NCBI GenBank assembly: GCA_050084985.1
Contig: JBITNC010000001.1
Span: 71,424,001-71,488,000, forward strand
Direction: 5' to 3'
DNA: 64,000 nt
Origin: Nageia nagi
Lineage: Eukaryota > Pinophyta
A program made the translations under genes and the position numbers. How positions within the stretch are numbered: position 1 is the stretch's first letter; every line of letters starts with the position of its first letter. Positions 49,690-61,762 of the stretch are shown here, in pieces. The notes beneath the pieces were generated by a model. It searched no databases. It saw only the letters and a program-made list of their open reading frames with translations, and was not told where the DNA came from.

Positions 49690-50730
49690 CTTGATTATTA
49701 GTACTACTTTAGAAGATCAATATGAAGGTGAGGATGAAGAATACAATACAAATGATAATAATTGGATTCCAAGAACCAACCAATTGGAGGAAGGATTTCA
49801 CATGTTAATTGAAGAGACCATTAAGGTTGACCTAAGTGATGATCCTAAAAACCCTAAAATCATTCAATTAAGGAAATCTCTCATTGAAAATGAAAGAAAA
49901 GAGTTCATCACAATACTCAAATAAAAATAGGAAATATTTGCATGATCATATGTTGATATGCTTAGACTTGATCCTAACCTACTAGTGCATAATCTAGACA
50001 TAAAGCAAGACACAAAACATGTTAAATAGAAGTTATGAAAAATGCATCCTACAATTTGACCTGGTGGTAAAAGAAGAGTTGCAAAAAAATTTACAAGTTA
50101 AGTTTATCCATTCCATCAACTATTCTGACTGGATTTCCAATATGGTACTGATTAAAAAATCCACTAGGAAGATTCAAATATGTACAAACTTTAGAGAGCT
50201 AAATAAAGCATGCCATAAGGATGACTTTCCCCTACCAAACATAGATAGTTTAGTCAATTCTACTACAAGATATGAAATATTATCACTCATGGATGGGTTT
50301 TCAAGGTATAACCAAATTAAAGTGGTATTAGAATACCAAAATAAAACTACATTCATAACACCTTGGGGAACATTCTATTATAAAAGTAATGCCTTTTAGA
50401 TTGAAAAATGCTAGAGCTACCTATAACAGAGCCATGACATACATTTTTCATGATTACATGCATGAAATTATAGAGGATTACATAGATGATGTATTTATTA
50501 AATAAAAAACATAGGAAGATCATCCTAAAGTACTCATAAAGATATTTTATCGATTACTAGAACATAAGATTTGATTGAATCCAAATAAATGTGTTTTAAG
50601 AGTAACATATGAGAAATTATTAGGTTTCATACTCTGTAGGTGACAAATTAATGTAGATCCTAATAAGATAAAAGCAATAACAAATATAACTACAAAGCTT
50701 GAAGGGTAAGTTACAAGCTATAAGATGTTT
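49690..50730 (+). pseudogene. Reverse transcriptase of element I
   Basis: The approach (IIQLRKSLIENERKEFITIL) leads into an RT with DWISNMVLIKKSTRKIQICT, FRELNKACHKDDFPLPNIDS, LSLMDGFSRYNQIKV and TTFITPWGTFYYKSNAF, a frameshift, then the palm with RAMTYIFHDYMHEI and YIDDVFIK. The connection reads LNPNKCVLRVTYEKLLGF. The catalytic YIDD is intact. The LMDGFSxYNQI and CYK-type blocks are typical of the Tat group. Confidence 0.9.
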
Positions 50731-50739
50731 CATTTCTCA

Positions 50740-51240
50740 GTTGTTAGATAAAGGTAAAACTTTTAACAAACTCTTAAATAAATGGATTACATTTCACTAG
50801 GGAAATGAGAAACATGAATTTTTTGATAAAATAAAGCATTATATTCTTTCACCATATGTTTTAGTGCCACCTAAACTCAAATAACCATTCCTATTATATA
50901 TATCTACCATAGAAATAACCCTAGGAACTATGCTTGCACAAAAGAACAAAAATATTAAAGAATAAGCAATATATTACCTTAGTTGAACTTTGGTTGGCTA
51001 TGAGATTAAATATGTATATTTAGAAAATTTATGTTTAGCAGTAGTGTTTACATCTAAAAAATTAATACATTACATGCTAAACTATACCATGTATGTAATC
51101 GCTAAAGCAGATCCTTTGAAATATATGATGAATAAAGCTTATCAAAATGTGAGAACATCTAAATGGATCATGCATATAACTAAATTTGATTTACTTTTCA
51201 TATTCAAAAATCAATCAAAGGAAAAATCATAAATGACTAT
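50740..51240 (+). pseudogene. RNase H of element I, gypsy type
   Basis: The reading shows FNKLLNKWITFH, PFLLYISTIEITLGTMLAQ, AIYYLS then TLVGYEIKYVYLENLCLAVV, and an open tail with YVIAKADPLKYMMNKAYQNV and SKWIMHITKFDL. Two stops lie in the first half. It follows RT directly. Confidence 0.87.
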
Positions 51241-51344
51241 CTCGTTGAAGCATAATTAACCAATGATAATCCACTCATCATAGAATTACTAGATGAATAT
51301 GTAATCTAATTAGATAAAATAAAAATTCTTGTAGAATCTAAAAA

Positions 51345-51725
51345 AGATTGGGATATGGTAATCTTTTTTTATGGATAAAGATGTGAACAAAGTAGAGGTG
51401 TGGGTGTCGTGTTTCTCAAACCCCATAGAGTTCCCATACCCTATTCTTTTAAGCTTAATTTTCCATGTACAAATAATAATGTTGAGTATGAAGCTTTAAT
51501 TTTGGCTATAAAAACTACCATAAAATTAAAGTTTAGAAAATTTAAATTTATTGGTGACTCATTATTCATTGTAAACCAAGTTAAAGAAATCTTCCAATGT
51601 AAGGAAGCTTTGTTGCAAAAATATAAGAGAATGGTAAACAATCTACTATCATCTTTTGAAAAGTATGATTTAAAAGCAACATCATGATTAAATAATAGAT
51701 TTACTGATGCTATAGCTTTCATTGG
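51345..51725 (+). pseudogene. Additional archaeal-type RNase H of element I
   Basis: After a broken start (near WDMVIFFYG) an open 95-residue piece reads GVGVVFLKPHRVPIPYSFKL, CTNNNVEYEALILAIKTT and KFRKFKFIGDSLFIVNQVKE, followed by QKYKRMVNNLLSSFEKYDL. These are the blocks of the second RNase H of Tat-group elements. It sits after the gypsy RNase H, the common order, in contrast to element C. Confidence 0.87.
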
Positions 51726-52440
51726 ACCCTAATAAAAAAATTATCCCTATTGATATTTTCCAAATCACTCAATCCTTAATAGAATAAAATGAATTTGAAC
51801 ACATCATTCTCGACATTGCAATGGAAGACAAAAATTTGTGACATACATTGTTTAAATTTTGAAGAAGAGATGAGATCATACTTAAACCTATAAATAGTGA
51901 GCATGTCCAATATCGATTGGAGAGCATGATCCCCCTCTCATCATTACTTCCCCCTTAATCCCCATAGTTTTTAGGTATTCCATCTCATTATCTATTTCAA
52001 AAAAGTGATGAGGCCTTAACATCGTCAGCTATGCCAAAATGCACCATTAAGAAGTTCAAGCATCATCCCTCAATCTTACTACTTTTTTTGTATTTGGTTC
52101 ATTATCAATCATCCATTCTAGTAGTAGGACCTACACATTTTTCCTTGCAACCTCCATACTTTTACTTCTTGGATTGTAAAGGTTAGGTTATTTGTAAAAA
52201 ATAAGGTGGTCATTACCACTTGGGAGTTGTAAAAGGTTTTTCATCCTAATAAAAGTCAAATCTTAAAAATAATCATCAAGTACATATGTGAATAAAAATC
52301 ATAAAAATATTCTAAATCCTCAAAAAGAATTAATAATAAAATGCTTCTTACATGAATATAAATATATATATGTGTGTGTATATATATTTATATTTAAAAA
52401 ATTTATACAAGTTCTAAAACACTTGCATATGACATTATAG
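51726..52440 (+). other. Stretch after the second RNase H, integrase absent
   Basis: A few readable codons continue the polyprotein (IPIDIFQITQSLIE near 51740, DEIILKPINSEHVQYRLESM near 51860). No integrase zinc finger or D,D,E core follows in any plus frame. A (TA)n/(TG)n microsatellite lies at about 52365-52395. Confidence 0.55.
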
Positions 52441-53110
52441 GTGGCTGATTGTATTTTACATACATCAAGCATCACAAGTCATTTGTATCGCACCAATCCT
52501 CCTAGTAGTCAGCAGGAGGGGTTTTTGTATTATAATGCCCCTATCCCATGTGAACTTTCATCCCTTTATATCTCATGGTCACCCTCTATATTTCCTAGTG
52601 ACCCTTTAGAAGACCCCATTCAAACCCCAAAATTAGAGAAAGACCAATTCAATTAGTTTCTTGAAAGTATACAACATCAGATTTTATCCATGGTATCCTT
52701 AACTATCACACTAGATAGATTTGACCATTCTTATGATGCTCTAAGGAATTCTAGCTAGATAGAGATTTTTATTAATCACTAGCCTTGTTGGGAAAATTGT
52801 GTAGTCTATGATATAGGTGATGAAGAGTTCCTTCAAAATATCATCTGTATATTCCCCAAACTTGATTTCATATGGAGGATTATGATTTATGCTCTTATTA
52901 CCCCATTAGTAGTCAAATTTGTTAAATTTTATGGGCCATAGCTTCTACATCCTAGAGAAGAGATTTTTGATGAAGTCACCATAGCCCACCTCTTATTCAT
53001 AAACATTTGGTGTTGGGATTTCATATTATCTTATATGTGTCATCCATGATTCTATATAATGGGTCATTGATCATACCATTCACACTCACTATCATTTCCA
53101 TCCTTTCACT
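52441..53110 (+). pseudogene. Unassigned sense ORF remnant of element I
   Basis: The plus frame is open for 71 codons from 52441 (rich in Ser, Pro and Tyr) and then readable past stops, with LESIQHQILSMVSLTITLDR, CVVYDIGDEEFLQNIICIF and HPREEIFDEVTIAHLLFINI. I recognise no domain. It occupies the place where integrase or a downstream ORF would be. Confidence 0.4.
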
Positions 53111-54490
53111 CATGATGACTTGTTATAGGTTCATACCCGATTAGGAATCCTTTAAAAATCAAATAATAAAAAAAAAAACTCAAAATCAAAAAACACAAAA
53201 ACATTAAAAAATCCAAAAAAAATATAACCATAAAAATAAAAAATTATGTATATCTATGTATATATACTTAGAAGATATACTTATGAAGTGTCTTTGTTAC
53301 TAGATGCACTACTCTAATGATCCTATCATTCCACTTTTTTCACTATGTTTAGTCCTTTACCTTGAATGTCATAATTATTATATATTAACCATTATGAGGA
53401 AGGCAACTAATTAAGCTATACATATCCATATATTTTACATACATCCATATAGTATTCATTTATGTATATAGTTGTATGGACACCTGACTAGCAATAAGGC
53501 TAGGCTATAATGGGATGAAGAGGTTAACCTTCACCAAGGCTATGAATGCTTTTTAGCAGTGAAGTATACCTTACAAAAATATAACAAGAATAATTTCTCA
53601 TAATTTATAATCTTGGAGTATTCAATTTGAAAATGTTAAGATAAGGAAATGAACATCATTTTACACACATGAGTCTATGGTAAACTTAAGTATATTATAA
53701 TCTTATTTTATATCATCCCTAGTAGATGGTATCAAAGCAAAATATCAATTGACAAAACTAGGTATTGAAGGTATTATTTGTTACACTACTTTATTTATTA
53801 ATATTCATTCATTCCATATCATTTTACATAATTATTATTATTATTATAAAGCTTGATAAGTTGCAAAAGCATTAAGGTGGATGTCTACATTATTATGTCA
53901 TTCATAATTAGCTTAGTTCATAAAGTTTCATGCATTCTTAAAAAAACTTTACATTTATATAACATTTTTCCATGTGTATTTATGTATTCATAATACAACC
54001 ATACATCCATAAGAGTTTTGTAAATCTTGTATGTTTACTATCCATGCATCCACATCATCTATATTACCACACATGTTTATATCAGTATATTATGTCTAAA
54101 ACCATGTATAAAAGTAGCCAAGAAATTGGAAAATGATGCATTTGATTTTGTACTTTTATAATCAAAATCTTAATTCATGCATCTAAAAATATAATTAATA
54201 ACCATACACCATAAAACATGCTACCAAAATTATCTAAAGAAGTATCATCAACATGCATATAAAAATCTAGGCTATCATCATGTATATATATCAAAAATAT
54301 AATGACCATCACATAAGCTCTCCATCACATCCATATAGAAAAACTAACCATCATATCCATGATCTAAAAATAAATAAAGTCATGAATAAATAAGCCTATG
54401 AATAACATGTCTAAATATAAGAAATGATCATATCCTCCATGATCTTAAAAAAATAATAACATAGTATGTAAAATACCATAATTCTAACAT
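53111..54490. other. Gene-free AT-rich stretch of element I
   Basis: No coding signal is visible. It contains a poly-A run (about 53168-53178) and an (ATT)n microsatellite (about 53831-53847). Confidence 0.5.
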
Positions 54491-54499
54491 GAATTATAA

Positions 54500-56480
54500 C
54501 AAACACATAATCCAATCACTAGGGTATCCTCAAGAGCTACAATCCCCACCATCTATCAGACTACTAGCTCTACCCTATCATATATGGGTAGTACCCATTG
54601 AACCTATAGGAATCGTAGCTTGATTCGCTCTACATATCTCATATGATCCCATTGGATGCTATGGAGAAACCCCACTTGTCTCACTATAGCTACATGATGT
54701 GGTAGGTCTAACAACCCTACCCTATGTACTAGTAGTCTTCTAGACTCCACTAGCTACTTGGTGCATTGAAATGTCCATAGGAATATATGAAATGGGAGGG
54801 ACTAGATATAGAATGCTAGGAATATATGGTGGTCCCTTGGTAAATCATGTTTGAATAATGGAAGAGTAGTAATCCCTCTACTAAAGAATACCCTAAACAA
54901 ATACTGATGGTTGGATAGTCCCCCTATAAATGTACTAGCTCCTATAAGCTATGAAGAAGCTCAAGCCTCATTCCTCTCTTGATAATATCTATCTTTCTTA
55001 GCTCGATAACAGCACCAATGAGCACTAAGTTGAGACACCTGATACCTCATATCATAGATATCACCTAAGAGTGCATCAATTCTAGGTACCTATGGAATAG
55101 AAGCTTGACCTCATCTCACCCATCTAGCTACTATACCTACCTTAGCCTCCTAACCCTGACCAACTATGTCTTATGGCTCATTGATTACTTTCTCCTCAAA
55201 CTACTCCCCTATAAGCTCATCCTTAGCTATCTCTTTGGTCAAAACTACTATGTCTAGTTCATTAACTTGATGACACACATGAAAATCCACCTCCTATATA
55301 GCATCCCCCTCTATCTCAACTTGCCACCATGCAAGGAACTCCTCAATGGATCCTACATCATTAGCCTCAGAATCCTCAACTAAGGGATCCTCTTATTTTA
55401 GGTTAGGCTTTGCATACACGAGTCATTAGATGCCCTTAATAAGTACCTCATCATCCCTGAAGAATTAGATAGGAGTAGGTGGAATGTATTATATGAGACC
55501 AAACTAGCATTGTACATGCTAAAAGTAAAAGTACTCCAAGAAATCCATCATCTTCCTATTAAGAACTCTTTCCTATCTAATACTAAGAAGCTAGGCAGCA
55601 AGCTCACCTTAGTCTAGATACGAATGGTAAGATCTAAACCTCACTTGGTTAGGCACCAAGTGCAACAACAAATGTTAATCATATGCCATATCACAATGAA
55701 TACCATCAACCAAGCATGAATAAAAGTCATCTCTCCATTGTAAGATACCAACTAGATATGTAAAATGAGTCTTAAAGCTAGGAACTAGGAATCTATGAGG
55801 GAAATTCATGTGGATATGCTCATACTCCCAAGCCTTTAGAGTGATAGTAATCGATAGAGTTGATCTATCACCCAAGAAATAAAATAATAGATCCTTGTAT
55901 ATTTGTGCTAGGAGAGTAGGAGCCTAAGCATAAATAGTGCCATGCTAAAGCATATCAACCATTACATGTAACAACAACCAAGGGAATTAATTGCTACCCA
56001 TATCTGAAAATGCATAACATTGGATGAGGCCCATAAAGTAGGAGGCTCTTAGAATTCCTTATAGATCATTCTTCTAGTACCTAAAGTATAGGAAGCCATT
56101 TGAAAACATGTCAACTAACACTCTATCAACTACATCTGCTCTATAAATAGTAGTAATATTGGGGTACACTAACTCTTGATCCATAGCATGATGGATTTAC
56201 TACCCCTAAATTGGTAAACAATACAAATGATGGATATAATCCATTATAATAGTCATATCCTTGGTAGGAATATGGAAAGTACTAGTTGAAGAGTCCCATC
56301 TCTCCAACAAGGCTACCAACAATGGGTAATCTCAATAAATATGAATCATATAGGGCCCCACTTTGAAACCCATACTACATAGGAAGTGTGATTCTCATCT
56401 ATCAATATGTTGTGACCCTCTAAAAGAATCCTAGGGTATCACCCTTGTGGCTCAAATATATCTAATAACTAATACATTAG
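54500..56480 (-). pseudogene. Antisense plant mobile domain (PMD) protein remnant
   Basis: On the minus strand the reading starts near 56480 and shows the PMD N-terminal pattern: YPLLVALLERWDSSTSTFHI, then a TKDMTIIMDYIHHLYCLPI block. An open piece (55875-55675) has GDRSTLSITITLKAWEYEHI, followed by FTYLVGILQWRDDFYSCLVD and, after a stop, PNQVRFRSYHSYLD. These match the W.YEH, RW and DxVxWxPY-like landmarks of the domain shared by Arabidopsis MAIN and MAIL1 and by transposon-encoded proteins. The C-terminal half is acidic (SEANDVGSIEEFLAWWQVEI), then helical up to about 54900. Stops are frequent. Antisense ORFs in the 3' region are known from Tat-group elements. Whether this one was captured or ancestral is open. 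Confidence 0.75.
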
Positions 56481-56660
56481 TATTAAAAAGTTAACTTAGC
56501 ATGGTTGTAAAAAAAAATTTACTCTAAGTACAATCACCAGTGATCAAGGTTAATGTTTGTAGAATCACCAATGATCAGGTCAGATCATTAATATTTCTAT
56601 AAACCCTTAACCCTGATTGGTGATCATGGTTGAGGGTTTTGAAAAGATTCAAAAACCTAT

Positions 56661-56665
56661 AAAAA
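56661..56665. repeat. Target-site duplication of element J, left copy
   Basis: AAAAA flanks the element here and at 62332-62336. Low complexity makes this weak evidence on its own. Confidence 0.5.
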
Positions 56666-56983
56666 TGTTAGGTACCTATACTACTCATGTATCCCATATA
56701 TTTTTATTATGTGTCCCATATAATCCCACTATGGTTATTGTTATTCCATTACATTATTATTGTTATGTCGGCTAGTGTCCTTTCATTGTAGTGGCACCTC
56801 TTGGATTCCTATATATACTAAGGAGGTATTATCATTTGTATTATCTATTGTTGTGTATTTGATGTGATTTAAATGAGGTTTCCCTATTTAAGTGGCTTAT
56901 TGTTACTGATTTTATCTCTTATTCAATGCATTGAGCTCTTTCTCTTGTGATTTTATGCTATTTTGGGAACTTGGTTCATAACA
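56666..56983 (+). repeat. 5' LTR of element J
   Basis: It runs from TGTTAGGTACC to CATAACA and matches 62017-62331, including TACTACTCATGTA and TTTTGGGAACTTGGTTCATA. A TATA box, CTATATATAC, is at 56810-56819. Confidence 0.92.
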
Positions 56984-56985
56984 TT

Positions 56986-57002
56986 TGGTATTAGAGCAGA
57001 TG
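56986..57002 (+). other. Primer binding site of element J
   Basis: TGGTATTAGAGCAGATG is an initiator-Met type site, two bases after the LTR. Confidence 0.88.
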
Positions 57003-58269
57003 ATTCTACGGGTTCACTACTCAAAACTAGTCATTGTGGCATTTTCACTACCAATTTGTTTTAGCAAGGTTTAAAATTTTTAAATTTATTGGTTTTTATA
57101 ATACATACCAAAGAAGTTTTAGTTCAAATTTTAGCTCCTAATTTGCTATATTTTACAAGTTACATTTGGGGGAAGTTAGGGTTTGTGACTAGTCTCAAAA
57201 GTAGGTCTGAAATAGGTGTTCAGGCTAAAAAGTGTATATCTAAATTTTTACATCTCCAAACTATGTAAAACATATTGGATTGTTTAGGGAATATAATGAA
57301 GTTTATCTGGTACATTTTTCAAGATCTAGGAATAAATAGGTGACATGTGGCACTTCGTACAATTTTGCTCTTCTAAAAACTCCAAAAATCAGCACATTTT
57401 GGGAAAGTTGCAGCTATTTCCTCTTGGAATATCAGAATTTGAAAAAACCTATGGAATTGAAAATAAGACATATGAGGATACCATAGGTAGAAATTTCAGA
57501 CTCTAAAGGGCCTAAATTTTAGATTTACATCAGTTGGAAGGTTGGACAACAGAATAGTCTCCAAATCATGGTTTAAAAAGGTACAATTTTTTAAATTTGC
57601 ATATATTTTGATTGGAAGGTCTATTTGGGGTGATTCAAAAGCTATTAGAAATAGGATAAATAGGAGAGTATTTTAGGTATATATGTGGTTTGGTGTCTTT
57701 AAACATAGGAGCTATTGTTACTTTGCCAGCACTGCATCCTAAGGAATTGTGGTCTCCTACAACGTACTTGCAGTATATTGCTTAGGCCACTATTGGATTC
57801 TCTCATGTACCTTTGAGTATATAGAGAGGCCATCATGCTCATGAATATACATGGTATATAGATAGGTCCTTTAGGATTCCCTCACAAACCATGAGTATAT
57901 TAGCAAGGGCCCTTTTCGAATGATTATGCATTAGATAGCGCTATCATAGATTTGAGCTCCCACGTACCTTGCGTATATAGGAAGACCCCCTAGAATCCTG
58001 AAACCAACCAAGTTAACCTTTTGACCATCCTTTTTTTGCAATACACCAAGAACAGCACTTAAGGAGACTACCCACACATACCAAAAGGTAGTCAGGTAGT
58101 ACGACCAAGGTTATGGTCTATCCTCTTTGGTTGGAGCTCTAAAATATTAGGTCGAGTACTATTGTTGGACCCTATGGTATATCATGGTTTGTGAGAACTG
58201 GACACTCCTATGAGGACCTTTGACTAAACCATTTGGGAAATTCCTACTCCATAGTATTACTCAGTCAAA
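57003..58269 (+). other. Leader of element J with degenerate short repeats
   Basis: About 1.27 kb of non-coding leader. At 57740-58010 about four imperfect copies of a 60-70 bp unit are marked by CTC..GTACCTT.GTATATAG and a following GGCC or GACCC. No coding signal. Confidence 0.6.
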
Positions 58270-59415
58270 ATGCCATAAAAAAAAATTGCTACACCACCTA
58301 GACCTCCAGAGGGTTCATCCATGACTATAGCAGAAAGTGAAGACATATACTTTCGAATATCCCAATTTGAAGAATTGGTTAAAGGGTGTGTAAAAAAGGG
58401 TGATTTGGAGAAATTAAAAAGGGATTTGACAAAAGGAATGGTAAGATCAATTGATTTAATCAATTTGAGGGAAGAGTTGGTGACTAATATGGATCAAAAT
58501 ATGGAAAAGATTTTTCAACTCATACAAAAACCAGAGGGAAAGATTCCTAAAGATGTTGATATGGCCCAGGGTTATCAGGAAAATAATGATATTGTTCAAA
58601 GAGATAAACTCTTCATTAATAAGCCTAATTCAGGAGGATATGCTTCTACTAATGGAAGTAATCAAGCATGGTTCTCAAGGGGAATCCAACTCCCCAAGAT
58701 TGACATGAGGAAGTTTGATGGAAAGGACCCCATCACTTGGATATTTCAAATGGAGCACTTTTTTGATCTACACCAAGTACCAACATCACAAAAAGTAACT
58801 ATCGCATCCTTGTATCTAGAGCCTGAGCAAGTTGTATGGTACTAATGGCTTTGTGAACATAAAAAGGGTTCTATTATATCTTGGTCCATTTTTATAGAGG
58901 AACTAATAGCCTACCATGAGGATGTTAAGAATAATTCCTTCTTTACTCAATTGAAAAATCTAAGGCAAAAAGGTTTAGTGATGGAGCACATTCAACAATT
59001 TCAAAAGTTGAGTCTTAGAGTGAATGACATACCAAGTGATAGATTGTTGGATCTCTTTATGGGAACCTTAAAGGATAACATTCAACATGAGGTGCATCTA
59101 TTTAAACCAACATCCTTAGAGATGGCTTTTAGGATGGCAAGGAAGGTTGAAAGTAAAAATATGGCAATGGCTACTAAAAGGTTCCCCTCGAACACCTATA
59201 AATAAAATAATATTCCTTCTTCTCACTTACCTAAACCTACAAGGTTGACACCTCAACAAATGGATGAAAGAAGAGCAAAGGGTCTATGCTTCAATTGTGA
59301 TAGCAAGTATAGTAAAAGACATAAGTGTGGGGAGAAGAAATTATTCTACATAGAATGTGAAGAGGAAGAAGAAGAAGAAGAAAAATCATCCACACCCGAA
59401 GAATTAGAAGAGATT
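58270..59415 (+). pseudogene. Gag of element J
   Basis: The ATG at 58270 is followed by a stop two codons later; the open frame resumes (PPRPPEGSSMTIAESEDIYF). The capsid reads LPKIDMRKFDGKDPITWIFQ, then FDLHQVPTSQKVTIASLYLE, one stop, WSIFIEELIAYHED, QLKNLRQKGLVMEHIQQFQK and LMARK-like SLEMAFRMARKVE. A zinc knuckle near 59287, CFNCDSKYSKRHKC, keeps all Cys/His. A Glu-rich run of about ten residues follows. The frame is open over most of its length, better than the older elements nearby. Confidence 0.9.
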
Positions 59416-59439
59416 ACTATTGAAGAAATGACTCCCACC

Positions 59440-59870
59440 ATATCTTGTAATGCATTGGCTAGAATTACTGCTCCTCAAATGCTCAAGATAGAAGGATATA
59501 TCAAGAAGAAAAAGTTAATAGTGTTGATTAACTCTGGTAGTACACATAATTTTATTCATTCCAAATAGCCAAAGATTTGAATTGCTTCATATATCTAGTG
59601 CCATAGTTTCAAGTGATGGTTGCAGATGGAGGAACTATAAATTGCTTAGGGAAGTGCCATAATATCAATCTAACCATGGGGGAATATGTACTAAAAAGTC
59701 CAATGATTACCATTCCAATGGGTGCTACTGATATTGTCTTGGGGGTCCAATGGTTACAATCATTGGGAATAGTGGCTTTTAATTTTAAATAACTTTTCAT
59801 GAAATTTTCCTAGGAAGGAAAAGATTTTGAATTAAGGGGTAATGAAGTGAAAGATTGTAAGATAATTAGC
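59440..59870 (+). pseudogene. Protease of element J
   Basis: The catalytic segment VLINSGSTHNFIHSK has Asn for the catalytic Asp, so the protease is inactive. A stop follows, and then, in other frames, a VADGG-like block near 59620 and a PIGATDIVLGVQWL-like block near 59720. This matches the chromovirus order. Confidence 0.85.
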
Positions 59871-60029
59871 TCTAATGGCATGATAAAACTTTTGAGAAAG
59901 TAAAGAAGAGGTGTAATTGTACAATTATGCTCACTAGATGTCCAAACATCTAAGCTAGGTAATTCTCTAGATCTCCAAAAAGCCATTTATAAGTATCCCA
60001 AGGTATTTGATACTCCCAAAGGTCTCCCC

Positions 60030-60803
60030 CCTAATCAAGATCATGATCATGGTATTAACTGAATTCTAGCAAGTGTTCCTCCCAACATCAGACCTTATAG
60101 ATATCCATATGCCCAAAAGAGTGAAATTGAATGTATGGTTGCAGAAATGCTAGAAATAGATATAATTCGACCAAGCCAAAGTTCTTTCTCTTCCCCAGTA
60201 GTAATGGTGCTTAAGAAGGAGGAGCATGGTGCATGTGTCCAGATTATAGAGAGCTAAACAAGATCACTATTAAAGATAAATTTCCCATTCTTATCATTAA
60301 TGAATTGTTGGATGAATTACATAGAGCAAAATACTTCACCAAGCTAGATCTTCGCTTGAGATATCATCAAATTAGAATGAAGATAGAAGATATTCTAAAA
60401 ATAGCATTCAAAACTCATGAAGTTCATTATGAATTCTTGGTCATGCCCTTTGGCCTTACTAATGCACCTTCCACTTTTCAAAGTTTGATGAATTCTATTT
60501 TCAAACCCTTCCTTAGAAATTTATTTTAGTATTCTTTGATGATATACTAATCTACAACAAGTCTTGGGAAGATCATGTTCAACATGTTGACAGGGTGCTC
60601 AAACTATTGGAGGCACAATAATTGTATGCAAAACCATCCAAATGTTTCTTTGGGGTATAGGAGGTGGAATATTTGGGTCATATCGTGTCTCATGAGGGTG
60701 TTAAGCTAGACCCTAACAAAATTAAAGCCATCAAGGAATGGAGATTTTCCATAACCTTAAGGCACCTTAGAGGATTTTTGGGGTTGATGGGGTATTATCA
60801 CAA
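60030..60803 (+). pseudogene. Reverse transcriptase of element J
   Basis: The approach ([20 protein letters not shown]) leads to an RT with [53 protein letters not shown] and the active-site FFDDILIYNKSWEDH (FDDI for the usual FDDI/YDDI). The connection reads EYLGHIVSHEGVKLDPNKI and HLRGFLGLMGYYHK. There it jumps to integrase sequence. Stops lie at 60526 and 60660. Confidence 0.9.
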
Positions 60804-61745
60804 AGTCAAGAAGGAATTTTTTTGGATGGCCTTAAATCTGATATCCAAAAGTTTGTGGTAGAATGTTTGGTTTGCCAACAAAATAAAGTTGAGACAATCA
60901 AGACCCCAGGTCTTTTACAACCATTACCCATTCCAAGTCAGCATTGGGAGGAAGTCTCAATGGATTTTATCATGAGTCTACCCAAGTCTGAAGGAAAGAG
61001 TGTCATCATGGTGGTTGTTGATAGACTTACCAAGTATGCACACTTTTGTGCACTATCCCATCCCTTCAAAGCTAGTACAGTCACTACTGCATTCATGGAG
61101 ATAGTTCAAAAATTACATGGAAACCCAAAGATTATTGTAAGTGATAGAGATCCCATTTTCATTGGGAATTTTTGGATAGAATTATTTTCTTGTCTTAGTA
61201 CTCAATTGGCTCATAGCTCATCTTATCATCCTCAATCTGATGGGCAAACTAAGATAGTGAACAAATGTTTGGAAGGATATCTTCGTTGTTTTGTATCTGA
61301 TAAACAAACATAATGGGTCAAGTGGTTATCTTTGACAAAATGGTGGTATAACACTTCCTTCCATATCATAGTAAAAATGACCCCATTTATGGTGCTTTAT
61401 GGATATCATCCACCATCCATCACATCATATCTAAGAGACAAATCAAAGGTTCAAGCAGTGGAAGATCACATCAAGCATCAACAACAAGTTCTCCAACTCT
61501 TAAAGGATAACCTAACCTTGGTATAGAATCGAATGAAACAACAAGTAGATCAACATCATAGTGAAAGAAGTTTTGAAGTGGGTGATTGGGTGTTTTTATG
61601 GCTACAATCATACAAATAGATGTCCCTCAAGCAATCTAAGAAGGATAACAAACTATCTCTCAAGTACTATGGGCCTTATAAGGTGTTGCAAAAGATTGGT
61701 AGTATGGCATACAAATTGGAGCTTTCAGATTCTTTGCGAGTACAC
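60804..61745 (+). pseudogene. Integrase of element J
   Basis: It opens within the region before the zinc finger (KKEFFWMAL, then CLVCQQNKVE). The core has WEEVSMDFIMSLPKSEGKS with Asp, IVSDRDPIF with Asp, and SDGQTKIVNKCLEGY, where the catalytic Glu is Lys. The rest reads YNTSFHIIVKMTPFMVLYGY and, after a stop, a GDWVF-type block. The GPY motif follows (LKYYGPYKVLQKIGSMAYKL). A single stop follows DKQT at 61311. Confidence 0.9.
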
Positions 61746-61762
61746 CTAGTTTTTCATGTTTC

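Noticed and set aside
50019-50730. Pararetrovirus origin of the RT
   Set aside because: The gene order with aspartic protease, two RNase H domains and flanking LTRs is that of a gypsy retrotransposon; no movement or coat protein is present.
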